64,000 bases of DNA from JAFAMS01 sp049520515 (lineage in GTDB: Bacteria > Vulcanimicrobiota > Vulcanimicrobiia > Vulcanimicrobiales > Vulcanimicrobiaceae), in NCBI GenBank assembly GCA_049520515.1, contig JBEKPS010000008.1:124001-188000 (forward strand), written 5' to 3'. The notes beneath the pieces are model-generated. The model worked only from the letters and a program-made list of their open reading frames with translations. It did not search any database and was not told the origin of the DNA. Made by a program: the position numbers and the translations under genes. How positions within the stretch are numbered: position 1 is the first letter of the stretch; the number at the start of each line of letters is the position of its first letter. Below are positions 16,554 to 25,407 of the stretch, in pieces.

Positions 16554-17765
16554 GTGAAGATCGCGTTCACCGTCAACGGTCCCGGTGAATATGCGGGCTG
16601 GCTGCGGCCGCTGCTCTGGGCGCTCTACGCGCGCGACCCGAGTCTGCAAGCCAGCGTCTTTTTCGTTCCCGACGATTTTGCGACCGGCCGTGAGCCAGCG
16701 GTGGCACGCGCCGAGTTTCCGCAGCTGCAAGTCTTTGCGCCGTACGATTACATTCGGTTTGCGCTGGGCGGAAAAGTCGAAGGAATGCCTGCTCGAGTCG
16801 ATCGCGTGCAATATTTGGGTGGCGATTTGATGCACGCTGCGCACGTCGGAAAGCGACTGCGTGCTGTGACGACCTCATATAAGTTTTCGCGTCCGCGCTA
16901 TTCACATCGGTTTGCGCACGTGTTTGCGGTTGACGAGCGTAATCGCGCGCAACTGCTGGAATGGAAGACGCCACCCGAACGGATCACGATCGTCGGTAAC
17001 CTCGCGATCGATGCAGCGTTTCGAGAAGTCGAGACCGGCGATGAACCGGCCGGCGAATTTGCAACGGACGGCATCGTGATCATGCCAGGTTCGCGCCGCC
17101 TCGAAATTGCGAACCTGATCCCATTTTTCTTGCGAGTTGCCTTGCGTATACGTGAAACGGATCCGGAGATTCCGATCGTCTTTGCGCTCTCGCCGTTCAC
17201 GACCACGGACGAAGTCGCGAGTGCACTCGCGAAGGGTGGTCTGCCGACCGTTTACGGTGCGCGCGGTTACGTGGCGGAGCGCGACGGAATTCTGTTTCTG
17301 CAAAGTGAGGATCGCAAGCGAGAGTTCGCTGTCGTACGTCACGCGATGCGCGCCGCGACGCGCGCGCGGATGGTCTTGACGATACCGGGTACCAAGACGA
17401 TTGAGCTTGCGGCGCTCGGCGTGCCGATGGTCGCGGCGGTCCCGTTCAACGCACCCGAAGCCGCCGTCATCAACGGGCCCTTACAATACGTCGAGCGTCT
17501 TCCGCTCATCGGAACGCCCATTAAGCGCCAGCTCGTGCTCCAATACACGAAGCGCTTTACGTTTTTCACGCAGACAAACATGGACGCCGAATGCGAATTG
17601 ATTCCCGAGCTCGTCGGCACGTTGACACCCGGCTACGTCGCGCAGCGCGTTCTCGAGCGTTTCCACGACGCGACGTGGCGTTCGTCAACGTCCGAGGCCC
17701 TGCGCTCATTATACGTGGCGCATCGTGGCGGGGCGCAACGCATGGCCGAAGCATTGGCTGCATGA
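16554..17765 (+). CDS. LpxB-like glycosyltransferase (lipid-A-disaccharide synthase-related)
   Basis: 403-residue GT-B-type protein. The C-terminal half resembles LpxB: MPGSRRLEIANLIPFFLRVA, then IPGTKTIELAALGVPMVAAVPFN and a late VPEL-like ELIPELVG. The N-terminal half (KIAFTVNGPGEYAGWLRPLLWAL) deviates from classical LpxB, so it may be the divergent 'lipid-A-disaccharide synthase-related' group, with an uncertain substrate. Start GTG 16554; a longer in-frame extension into rfaE2 is not credible. Placed between heptose activation and core glycosyltransferases, it probably acts in LPS or another glycolipid. Confidence 0.75.
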   Translation: MKIAFTVNGPGEYAGWLRPLLWALYARDPSLQASVFFVPDDFATGREPAVARAEFPQLQVFAPYDYIRFALGGKVEGMPARVDRVQYLGGDLMHAAHVGKRLRAVTTSYKFSRPRYSHRFAHVFAVDERNRAQLLEWKTPPERITIVGNLAIDAAFREVETGDEPAGEFATDGIVIMPGSRRLEIANLIPFFLRVALRIRETDPEIPIVFALSPFTTTDEVASALAKGGLPTVYGARGYVAERDGILFLQSEDRKREFAVVRHAMRAATRARMVLTIPGTKTIELAALGVPMVAAVPFNAPEAAVINGPLQYVERLPLIGTPIKRQLVLQYTKRFTFFTQTNMDAECELIPELVGTLTPGYVAQRVLERFHDATWRSSTSEALRSLYVAHRGGAQRMAEALAA

Positions 17766-18640
17766 TTTCGATCGTCATCGCCACCAAGGATCGCGCACTC
17801 TTCTTGCAGCGCGCTCTCGAATCGCTCGCTCAGCAGCGTAGCGCGCCCGAATTCGAAGTCGTCGTCGCCGACAACGGCTCGACCGACGGCACGCCGCAAG
17901 TCGTCGCCGATGCTCTCGAGATCGTTCCGTATAACTTGCGGCGCATCGAGGCTGGACGTGCGAATCGTGGATTGGCGCGAAATATGGGCGTCTCAGCCGC
18001 AGCCGGCGAGTTGATTCTGTTCGTCGACGACGATGTCTGGCTGCCGCCCAATTTCGTCGCCGCGCACGTCGCGGAGCATCGCGGCGGACGCTCGCGCGTC
18101 GTTACCGGTCCGATCGTCAACGTACCCGATTACGAGCATCGTCCGCGTCCCGGCGCGGCACACTATTCGAGCGCATTCTTTTGCACGTGCAACGCGTCGG
18201 TTTCGAAAGTCGCGCTCGAGGCCGTCGGCGGTTTCGACGAAGCCTTCAATCTCTACGGATGGGAAGATACGGAGCTGGGTCTGCGCTTGCGCAACGCCGG
18301 GCTCGAGCATGCATTCGCATGGGACGCATTCTTGTATCACATCAAACCGCCCGAGTCGCTGGACCTTGCGATTCGCCGCACTGTTGAGAAGGCCGTGATG
18401 GCGGCCCAATTCGTTCAGAAGAGTCCGTCGCTCCGGACCAAACTCGCGACCGGCGCATATCGCATCAATCTCGCGCGCGGAAAACTCGCCTCACCACTGC
18501 TGCCGCTCTTCGCCGGCGTTGCGAGCAGTGACGTGCTGCCCAAATCCGTCGTCGCCTTCGCCCGCACCCGATTACTGGACGGCCTGTATCTAAACCGCCT
18601 CTCGGACGAGCTTGCGAAGCGTGAAGATCCTTCTCGTTAG
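17762..18640 (+). CDS. family 2 glycosyltransferase
   Basis: 292-residue GT-A enzyme. It begins ISIVIATKDRALFLQRALESL, then VVADNGSTDGT, RGLARNMGVSAAAGELILFVDDDVW (the DxD-type metal site) and the acceptor-side GGFDEAFNLYGWEDTELGLRL with ED motif. No membrane helix, so a cytosolic or peripheral transferase, probably for LPS core or O-chain sugars. The ATG overlaps the stop of the LpxB-like gene and its 3' end overlaps the next gene by 20 nt. A related enzyme is at 23576. Confidence 0.88.
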   Translation: MISIVIATKDRALFLQRALESLAQQRSAPEFEVVVADNGSTDGTPQVVADALEIVPYNLRRIEAGRANRGLARNMGVSAAAGELILFVDDDVWLPPNFVAAHVAEHRGGRSRVVTGPIVNVPDYEHRPRPGAAHYSSAFFCTCNASVSKVALEAVGGFDEAFNLYGWEDTELGLRLRNAGLEHAFAWDAFLYHIKPPESLDLAIRRTVEKAVMAAQFVQKSPSLRTKLATGAYRINLARGKLASPLLPLFAGVASSDVLPKSVVAFARTRLLDGLYLNRLSDELAKREDPSR

Positions 18641-19601
18641 GCTGGATGGGATTGGTGACGCGCTCGCCTGCACGCCACTGATCGCCGCACTGCGATCGGC
18701 CGGACACGAGCTCGGGATCGCACTCACCCCTCGCAACTCCGCCATTTTTGCACGCTCGACGTTTGCGTGGACACATGTTCTCGAGCGCAAACCGTGGCCC
18801 GCACACGGTCACGCCACGAAAGACATGGAAGCGACAGTCGCCTCCTCCGGACAGATCGGTTACGATCTCGCGCTCGTGGCATCGGAAGAGCCGGACGCGT
18901 ACGTTCTCGCGCAGCGCTGCGCCAAACGGCGTGTCGGCTTCATCAACGGATGGGAAAAGCCGCTCAAGAGTTTGGCGACGCGCCGGTTCCTCGATCGTGC
19001 AATCGTGCGCCCGGCATCGGCCAAGCGCGCGCGGGAACACGAGGTGGAAACGTTGTTCCGCTTGGGCGAAGGATTGCAGGGTGAACCAACTCCGTCGCGC
19101 GACGCCGCGCGCTTGTCTCCGCTTGTTATCGATGGTACTGCGTCTCGCGGAGCAAACGCGCCGATCGCGGTGCAGCTCGGCCCGAAGTGGGCGGTGATGG
19201 GCATCGAACGCGCGCGCCTGGGCGAGGTCGTACGCGAGCTGCGAAGGATTGCGCCGATGCGCCTGCTTGTCAGCGGTGAAGAAGCCGGCGAGATTCGTGC
19301 GCTGCGCGAGTTTCTCGACGACGCCGAGACAATCGATGTGACGGTCTTCGATGGTGAGGAGGGGATGCGCGCATGGAAGCGTGCGATCGCAGAAGCCCGT
19401 GTCCTCGTCACGACCGACACCGGTGCCGCGCACGTGGCCGGCATGACTGGGACTCCGTGCGTCGATCTCTTTCCGGACGTCCCGTGGGTGCGCGCCGAGA
19501 TCGTGCGATGGGAACCGTGGGCCGCGCCGCACACGTGCCTCGTTGCCGGACGTGACGCGCCGATCGTCGCCGCGGTACGTGATTTGTGCGCGCGCTCCTG
19601 A
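18621..19601 (+). CDS. family 9 glycosyltransferase (heptosyltransferase-like)
   Basis: 326-residue GT-B enzyme of the ADP-heptose:LPS heptosyltransferase family. It opens KILLVRLDGIGDALACTPLIAAL and has the nucleotide-sugar site VTTDTGAAHVAGMTGTPCVDLFP. GTG 18621 is preferred because the fold starts there; TTG 18612 is possible. It is followed with a 16-nt overlap by another GT9. The presence of gmhA/rfaE upstream makes heptose a plausible donor, but which core position it serves is unknown. Confidence 0.87.
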   Translation: MKILLVRLDGIGDALACTPLIAALRSAGHELGIALTPRNSAIFARSTFAWTHVLERKPWPAHGHATKDMEATVASSGQIGYDLALVASEEPDAYVLAQRCAKRRVGFINGWEKPLKSLATRRFLDRAIVRPASAKRAREHEVETLFRLGEGLQGEPTPSRDAARLSPLVIDGTASRGANAPIAVQLGPKWAVMGIERARLGEVVRELRRIAPMRLLVSGEEAGEIRALREFLDDAETIDVTVFDGEEGMRAWKRAIAEARVLVTTDTGAAHVAGMTGTPCVDLFPDVPWVRAEIVRWEPWAAPHTCLVAGRDAPIVAAVRDLCARS

Positions 19602-20611
19602 TCTCAGCCGGCGGCGGCGTCGGCGATACGTTTCTTGCGAGCATCGTTGCGCGCGCGTTGCGCACGCGATACTCCGAAGTTGATGTCCTGGCCGAGCCGG
19701 CGCATCGTTCGATCTTGCGCGGCAATTCGGACATCACGCTGCTTCTCGAGGACGCATCTGCCGCAGCACTGCGCACGCGCGCGTACGATGCGTCAGTTTG
19801 CACCTGGGCGACCTTCGAAAACGCGCTGGTCCCGGTCATGGCGCGCGTCGCGGTGCGTGTCGGGCAAGCGCGCCGGATGTATTCGATGCTGTTCACCAAG
19901 CGGATTACCGTGCGCAGCGAGCTCGGCGATCGTACGACGCATTGGACGCAAGTCTTGCTGGACTATGCGCGCGCGCTCGGATGCGACACAAGCGACACCC
20001 AGCCGCGCATCACACTCGGCGCCGACGATCGCGCCGAGGCGCAGCAGTTGCTCGACCGCGCCCGCATTACCGGCCAATATGCGATCTTGCACCCGACGCG
20101 CGGCATCACACGGCCGCAGCGTTGGCCGGTTCAAGTTTTCGGGCGCTTAATCAACGCGCTCGTCGAACGCTACGAGCTTCCGCTGCTCGTCTCGGGCTCA
20201 CGCGAAGATCGTCCCTTTATCGAGCGCATGTTTGCAGAGGCACGCACGGAGCCTCGCGCCTTCATGCAGCGCAACGCGGCCGCGATCAATATCGCAGGGA
20301 TGACGTCGCTGCGCGGCTTCACGGCGCTCGCCGAGCGCGCACAATTCGTGGTTGCAATGGATAGCGGGCCGATGCACTTGGCGGCGTCGACCGGGGCACC
20401 GACCGCCGGCATTTTTGCGTTGCGTTCGGATGAACCGGAGCGCTGGGCGCCGCTCGGGGCGCATGCGATCGTCGTCCGCGGCACGTATGCGTGTCCGCCC
20501 TCGCATCGAAAAGAGACGTGCCCGAATTTCGCATGCGTGAGTGCGCTCGAGTTCGGAACGATCACCGCGGCCGTCGACCGCGTGCTGGCCGGACCTACGT
20601 CATCGCCGTAA
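19586..20611 (+). CDS. family 9 glycosyltransferase (heptosyltransferase-like)
   Basis: 341-residue GT9 protein. It opens RALLISAGGGVGDTFLASIVARAL, has ILHPTRGITRPQRWP in the middle and VAMDSGPMHLAASTGAPTAGIF at the donor site. Near the C-terminus CPPSHRKETCPNFACV, a Cys-rich stretch seen in several heptosyltransferase-like proteins, is present. GTG start overlaps the preceding gene. Its last 17 nt overlap the end of the opposed phnE gene. Second of three GT9 genes in this block. Confidence 0.86.
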   Translation: MRALLISAGGGVGDTFLASIVARALRTRYSEVDVLAEPAHRSILRGNSDITLLLEDASAAALRTRAYDASVCTWATFENALVPVMARVAVRVGQARRMYSMLFTKRITVRSELGDRTTHWTQVLLDYARALGCDTSDTQPRITLGADDRAEAQQLLDRARITGQYAILHPTRGITRPQRWPVQVFGRLINALVERYELPLLVSGSREDRPFIERMFAEARTEPRAFMQRNAAAINIAGMTSLRGFTALAERAQFVVAMDSGPMHLAASTGAPTAGIFALRSDEPERWAPLGAHAIVVRGTYACPPSHRKETCPNFACVSALEFGTITAAVDRVLAGPTSSP

Positions 20612-21950
20612 TGCTCCGGCCACGCAAGCGGTCGCCGAGCATATCGAAGATGAGAACAATGATCCACGTAATCGCGATGTAAGCAGCCATCGTCTTGTAA
20701 AAGAAGAGCTGCTGCGCGAGGAAGAGCGCTTGGCCGATCCCGCCCGCGCCAATCATTCCTATGACGGCTGCCGCGCGCGCATTCCATTCCAGGCGAAACA
20801 ACGTGTTAACCGTGATCGGCCCGAGCGCAAGCGGAACGATCGCGAACGCAACGGTCGCCGCCATCGGCGCGCCGGTCGCGGTGAGTGATGCGACGGGCGA
20901 ACGGTCGACATTCTCGAACGCTTCCGAGTAGAGCTTTCCCAGTACGCCGCCTGAGTGCAATCCGAGCGCAAGAATACCCGCGATTGGACCGATGCCGACG
21001 CTGACGACGAGGATCAGTCCCCAGATGATCTCGGGGATCGCGCGCAGCGTGTCGAGCACGCGGCGCGTTACGGCAACGACTGCGATCGGAACGATGCCGC
21101 GCGCGGCGACCAGCGCAAGAGCGAATCCGATTGCGGCGCCAAGTGCTGTTCCGAAGACCGCGATTTCGGCAGTTTGGAGCAAGAGGTTCGGAAGTGCGAT
21201 CAGCTCTTGTAGGTTCAGTTGCGGTGGGAGCATAGCACCGAACGTCGAGACTGCATGTCCTAGCGCAAATATTTGCGGGCGATCGATCCAGAGCGTAACG
21301 AAACCAAGGGGGACGAGCGCAAACGCGGCTTGTGGATAGCGGCGCACGAACATTCCGAAGACGTCGACGGCCGCGATGCATCCGACGAGGACGATGATCA
21401 GCGTCGTCGCGCGGTGATAGTCGAGTGCGTTAATGGTCCCGACCAGCTCGGTTCCGAGACCTCCGCCGCCCACTGCACCGACAATGATCGCGGCACGCAT
21501 CGCGCACTCGAATGAGTACATGCCGAACGTTATCAAGTCGCCGAACATCGTCGGAATCATCCCAAATGCCGCTACGCATGCGCGCGGTGCGCCGGTCGCG
21601 CGCAGCGCATCTATCGGTGCCGGTGGCGCAGCTAAGAGCAGCTCGGCAAAGACCTTCCCGATCATCGCTGTGTAGAAGATGCAGAGCGCCGCGATGCCCG
21701 CAGCTGGGCCTAGTCCGAGCAGAACGACGGCGAGAATGGCAAGCGTTAGATCCGGGATTGCGCGCAGGGCCGCAAGCGCCGAAGAAATGGCGCGAGCTCC
21801 GAGCGCACCCGTTGCGACGAGGACGGCCAGCGGCGTTCCGAAGACGAGCGCCAGCAGCATGCCCGCGCACGCCATGCCGATCGTCTGCGCGATGGGGACG
21901 AGCAGATACGTCAGATAGTGCGCCGAAAGATCCGGCGGAAAAAAATTCAC
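20595..21950 (-). CDS. phnE: fused two-domain PhnE-type ABC permease
   Basis: 451-residue permease for a phosphonate/phosphite/phosphate-type importer. Two homologous PhnE modules lie in one chain: about residues 1-205 and 240-451. Each has several helices and an EAA-type loop (ALRATGAPRACVAAFGMIP and SLTATGAPMAATVAFAIVP) followed by a glycine-rich GAVGGGGLG / GMIGAGGIG. In E. coli-like systems two PhnE subunits dimerise; here the dimer is covalent. GTG start overlaps the phnC stop. Last gene of phnD-phnC-phnE. Confidence 0.88.
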   Translation of the reverse strand: MNFFPPDLSAHYLTYLLVPIAQTIGMACAGMLLALVFGTPLAVLVATGALGARAISSALAALRAIPDLTLAILAVVLLGLGPAAGIAALCIFYTAMIGKVFAELLLAAPPAPIDALRATGAPRACVAAFGMIPTMFGDLITFGMYSFECAMRAAIIVGAVGGGGLGTELVGTINALDYHRATTLIIVLVGCIAAVDVFGMFVRRYPQAAFALVPLGFVTLWIDRPQIFALGHAVSTFGAMLPPQLNLQELIALPNLLLQTAEIAVFGTALGAAIGFALALVAARGIVPIAVVAVTRRVLDTLRAIPEIIWGLILVVSVGIGPIAGILALGLHSGGVLGKLYSEAFENVDRSPVASLTATGAPMAATVAFAIVPLALGPITVNTLFRLEWNARAAAVIGMIGAGGIGQALFLAQQLFFYKTMAAYIAITWIIVLIFDMLGDRLRGRSITAMT

Positions 21951-22642
21951 GCTGCGCGCAAAAGGCGTCCGCGTTCGAGGTGCACGATGCGATCGAAATG
22001 CCGCTCAGCCAACTGCGGCTGATGCAGCGAGCACACCAGAGCGAGCCCGCGTTCGCGTGCGAGTGCGGTCAAGAGTTCGAGAATCTGACTCGCCAGCTGA
22101 GGGTCGAGCGATGCAATCGGCTCGTCGGCCAAGATCGCCTCCGGCCGTTGTACGAGCGCGCGCGCGATAGCCACGCGTTGTCGTTCACCACCCGAGAGGT
22201 CCGAGGTTTTCGCGCGGAGCTTTTCGGGAATTTCGACACGGGCGAGCGCCGTCCGCGCTTCTTCGAGTTCTTGCGCAAGCGGAATAGCAAGATAGCGCAG
22301 CGCGTGGAGTGCGCTCCAACGTCCGAGCGCGCCGGCCATGACGTTTTGATGAACGCGCAGACGATCGACGAGATCGTGATGCTGCGCGATGAACGCCAGA
22401 CGCGTACGCATTGCGCGCAAGGCTTTTCCGTGCAGCGATTGCACCGAGGTGCCGTCGACGATTACACTGCCCGTCGTGATCGGGACGAGCGCGTTGATGG
22501 TGCGCAGCAACGTCGTCTTGCCGCTGCCGCTCGAGCCCACGAGCGCAACCGTTTCGCCGGAAGCAACCTCCAGGCTGACGCCGTCGAGTGCGGCCCGAGA
22601 CATGCCCGGATAGCGCACGACGACGTCCCGGAGTTCGATCAC
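21947..22642 (-). CDS. phnC: PhnC-type ABC transporter ATPase
   Basis: 231-residue ATPase energising the phosphonate-type importer. Walker A VGSSGSGKTTLL, Q-loop AFIAQHHDLV (the 'HDLV' after Q is typical of PhnC), signature LSGGERQRVAIARAL, Walker B AILADEPIASLDP and switch His in LHQPQLA. GTG at 22642 overlaps the phnD stop (GTGA), and its own stop overlaps the phnE start; longer in-frame starts would run into phnD. Confidence 0.9.
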   Translation of the reverse strand: MIELRDVVVRYPGMSRAALDGVSLEVASGETVALVGSSGSGKTTLLRTINALVPITTGSVIVDGTSVQSLHGKALRAMRTRLAFIAQHHDLVDRLRVHQNVMAGALGRWSALHALRYLAIPLAQELEEARTALARVEIPEKLRAKTSDLSGGERQRVAIARALVQRPEAILADEPIASLDPQLASQILELLTALARERGLALVCSLHQPQLAERHFDRIVHLERGRLLRAA

Positions 22643-23499
22643 AGAAGCTTGAGTTTTGTCGCGACGCTTCGAAGTGTAGCGTATTCTGCGTCGTCGGCTC
22701 GAACGAACGACGTCCCTCGAAGAATCGAGAGAATCTTGTCGTCGCCCGGTTCCTTTAAGGAGAGGAACGCGTTGCTGAGCGCATCTTGATCGACTTTTGC
22801 AATGTTCTGGCGCGCAACCCACACGTAGTCGACGAACGGGGGCGTGGTGAAGAACACGCGCACTTTCGTCTTGTCGATCTGACCGCCGTCGATCAGCGAT
22901 TTGTAGACGCTCTCATCAAGTGCGCCCGCGTCGACTACGCCCGCCTCGACGGCTTTTGCCGTCGCTGGATGATTGCCGGTGTAGCGCACGGTGAGGTCCT
23001 TGTCGGGATCGATGCCGGCGTTGCGCAGCGCATAGTCGGGCATGAGATGCCCGCTGGTCGAGGCAACGTCGCCGAAGGCAAAAGTTTTTCCGCGCAGATC
23101 GGCCAGCTTTTGAATCGATGAGCCCGTCTGGGTGATGAAGAGCGAGTGGAACAGCCGGTCACTAGCGCGCTGCACAAGCGGAATGACGCCGTAAGCTTGA
23201 TGTGCTTTCACGTACGTGAGACCGCCCAAATACGCGAAATCGAGCGAGCCGTTTCCGAGACCTTCGACCGTCGCGTTGTAATTGGTGGGGATGATCAGCT
23301 CGACGGGCTTTCGGATTTTCGAGCTGAGATAATCCCGCAGCGGAGCCTTCTCGTCGATTGAGACCTGCGTCGCTCCCGCATCGGGGATCATCCCGACCCG
23401 TAGCGCGTCAGCCGCGCCGACCGGCACGGTGCCACTGCCCAAGAACAAGCCAGCGCCGACAACCTGGAGCAGGCTTTGGCGCGTCAGCCGATGTGTCAA
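22639..23499 (-). CDS. phnD: PhnD-type periplasmic phosphonate/phosphite-binding protein
   Basis: Solute-binding protein for the adjacent ABC importer. A Sec-type signal sequence (QSLLQVVGAGLFLGSG, cleavage near VGAADA) precedes the mature domain LRVGMIPDAG, typical for PhnD. DFAYLGGLTYV is the counterpart of the FxGPxxY oxyanion-site segment of phosphite/phosphonate binders. There is no lipobox, so it should be soluble in a periplasm. TTG 23499 is chosen because AAAGGAGG ends 4 nt before it; ATG 23514 contains that sequence downstream of itself and has none upstream. About 286 residues. The ligand (phosphonate, phosphite or phosphate) is unknown. Confidence 0.87.
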   Translation of the reverse strand: MTHRLTRQSLLQVVGAGLFLGSGTVPVGAADALRVGMIPDAGATQVSIDEKAPLRDYLSSKIRKPVELIIPTNYNATVEGLGNGSLDFAYLGGLTYVKAHQAYGVIPLVQRASDRLFHSLFITQTGSSIQKLADLRGKTFAFGDVASTSGHLMPDYALRNAGIDPDKDLTVRYTGNHPATAKAVEAGVVDAGALDESVYKSLIDGGQIDKTKVRVFFTTPPFVDYVWVARQNIAKVDQDALSNAFLSLKEPGDDKILSILRGTSFVRADDAEYATLRSVATKLKLL

Positions 23500-23575
23500 A
23501 GGGCCTCCTTTCATAATTGAGAGAGTCGGCGGCTTTCCGACGGACTCGCGCGATGCCTTCCCGAAACCGCACGTT

Positions 23576-24427
23576 GTGTCGCTCGCTGCAACGGTCCAGT
23601 TGTGCACCTACAATCGCGCGCATTTGCTGGCGCGCGTCCTCGACGCGTGCTTCGAGCAAGACGTCGCATTAGGCACCTACGAAGTCGTGCTCGTCGATGA
23701 CGGCTCGAGCGACGGTACGAGCCTCGTTATCGAGGCTGCTAAGACGCGTGCGTGCGTCCCTTTTACGGTCGTTTCGCAGGCCAATGCCGGCTTGGCGCGC
23801 GCGCGAAATGCCGGGATCGCAGCCTCGAGCGGCGAGCGGATCATCTTGATCGATGACGATGTTCTTCCGATGCCGAACTTTGTTGCCGAACATCTCCGTG
23901 CTGCGCAGCGCAATCCGGATCTCGTCGTGCGCGGCGCGGTTATCGAGGTTGAGAGTTTTGACCGTCTGCCCGCACCGTTTTGGTCTCCGAAGAACTACAG
24001 CGCGAATTGGTTTTGGACGAGCAACGTTTCCGCCTCGCGCCGGAGTCTCGATCTGGTTCGACTTGGCGAGCGGCAATGGTTCGATGAGACATTCTCTGAG
24101 TACGGTTGGGAAGACATCGAGCTAGGTTTGCGTTTGCGCGAAGCGGGGATCCGCGGCGCGTTCAATCGGAACGCCGTCGCGTTTCACTACAAACCGAAAT
24201 CCGAACGAGCCCGTGCCGTCGATGACATCGTCCGGCAGAAGCGGGCGCAAGCACGCACGGCCTTGATCCTCGAGCAAAAGCATCCGGGTTGGCGCGTTCG
24301 TCTCGCGACCGGAAATACGACAGTGCAGCGCTCGCTGCATCGGGTGAGCCACGCACTGCATTTGCAACGCGGCGTCAATCGAGCCGCATCGGATGCATAT
24401 TTCGACGAGCTCGAACACGGAAGTTAA
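23576..24427 (+). CDS. family 2 glycosyltransferase
   Basis: 283-residue GT-A enzyme closely similar in plan to the one at 17762: VQLCTYNRAHLLARVL, LVDDGSSDGT, GLARARNAGIAASSGERIILIDDDV and FDETFSEYGWEDIELGLRLREAG. It resumes the glycosyltransferase block after the opposed phn cassette. GTG 23576 gives a normal N-terminus; no good Shine-Dalgarno is visible. An open extension upstream overlaps phnD and is discounted. The 76-nt gap to phnD contains a small GTCGG/CCGAC inverted repeat and probably both promoters. Confidence 0.85.
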   Translation: MSLAATVQLCTYNRAHLLARVLDACFEQDVALGTYEVVLVDDGSSDGTSLVIEAAKTRACVPFTVVSQANAGLARARNAGIAASSGERIILIDDDVLPMPNFVAEHLRAAQRNPDLVVRGAVIEVESFDRLPAPFWSPKNYSANWFWTSNVSASRRSLDLVRLGERQWFDETFSEYGWEDIELGLRLREAGIRGAFNRNAVAFHYKPKSERARAVDDIVRQKRAQARTALILEQKHPGWRVRLATGNTTVQRSLHRVSHALHLQRGVNRAASDAYFDELEHGS

Positions 24428-25407
24428 TGCGCATCCTGCTCTCGCGCACCGATCGCGTTGGCGACTTGATCCTATCCACGCCGGCGATCGCAACGCTGCG
24501 CAGCTCATTCCCGGAAGCGCGCATTACCCTGGTGTGCTCAGATTACAATCGTGTCGTCGTCCAAAACAATCACGACATCAATTATCTGGAAACCGTTCCG
24601 AACGGCGTCGAGCCGCGTGCCTTCGGCCGGACGTTTCGCGGGCAATTTGATGTAGCGATCGCGCTTGCACCGCGCACTGCCGACATTCGTCTCGTCGGTG
24701 CGACGCGCGCGCACAAGCGCATCGGCTACACGTATGTATCGCGTGTTTTCGCGCGCATTGCGGCACGCCGCGATCTCACCGACGTATTGATCTCGGAAGC
24801 CGATCCACGTCTTGCCGAGCGCTACGATCCGTATCCGGTGCGGCACGAAGTGCTGCAGGTGCTTGCGCTGGCGGAACGCGCCGGAGCGACGCGTTTCGTC
24901 TATGACTTGAAACTGCCGATTTCGGACGACGATCGGGCTGCCGTCGCGGATTTGCCGGAACACGCAATTACCGTGCACTTTGCGCAACGCTGGCTGCGCG
25001 AGGGAAGCACGTGCGAGAATTTGATCGCGCTGATCGCAGAGCTGCGCGCCCTCGGCCGGCCGATCGTCATTACGTACGGTGACGAGATGAACGAGTACGC
25101 GCCGCTGCTCGCCACCTCGGGAGCCGATCGACTCGCCGGCGGTTTGTCATTCAATGCGTGGGCGGCGGCGTTCGAACGAAGTGCATGCGTCGTGACCGTC
25201 GATACCGGCGCGACGCATGTCGCAAGCGCCGTGCGCAGGCCAACCGTCGTGTTGTTCGAACACCGCTACTTCCGGCTCAACTCGCAAGAGTGGGCGCCAT
25301 GGGGCGTCCCGTACGCGTTGGTGCGCAAGCCCGCAACCGAAGATATGGCGGCGCTCGCAGCCCTGCGCAGCGAAATCGTCGATGCGGTGCGCCGGCTTAT
25401 AAAGTAA
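24427..25407 (+). CDS. family 9 glycosyltransferase (heptosyltransferase-like)
   Basis: 326 residues. Opens RILLSRTDRVGDLILSTPAIATL, the classic heptosyltransferase N-terminus, and has VVTVDTGATHVASAVRRPTVVLF at the donor site. The ATG overlaps the stop of the preceding GT2 (TAATG), and the next GT2 ATG directly follows its TAA. Probably adds a heptose or similar sugar to the LPS core. Confidence 0.87.
   Translation: MRILLSRTDRVGDLILSTPAIATLRSSFPEARITLVCSDYNRVVVQNNHDINYLETVPNGVEPRAFGRTFRGQFDVAIALAPRTADIRLVGATRAHKRIGYTYVSRVFARIAARRDLTDVLISEADPRLAERYDPYPVRHEVLQVLALAERAGATRFVYDLKLPISDDDRAAVADLPEHAITVHFAQRWLREGSTCENLIALIAELRALGRPIVITYGDEMNEYAPLLATSGADRLAGGLSFNAWAAAFERSACVVTVDTGATHVASAVRRPTVVLFEHRYFRLNSQEWAPWGVPYALVRKPATEDMAALAALRSEIVDAVRRLIK

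Noticed and set aside
18465..19532. 355-residue open frame antisense to the GT2/GT9 genes
   Set aside because: Composition is that of a reverse-frame shadow and it spans two real genes with intact motifs.
23429..23575. 49-residue extension of the GT2 gene upstream of GTG 23576
   Set aside because: It overlaps phnD and its ribosome binding site and lies outside the glycosyltransferase fold.
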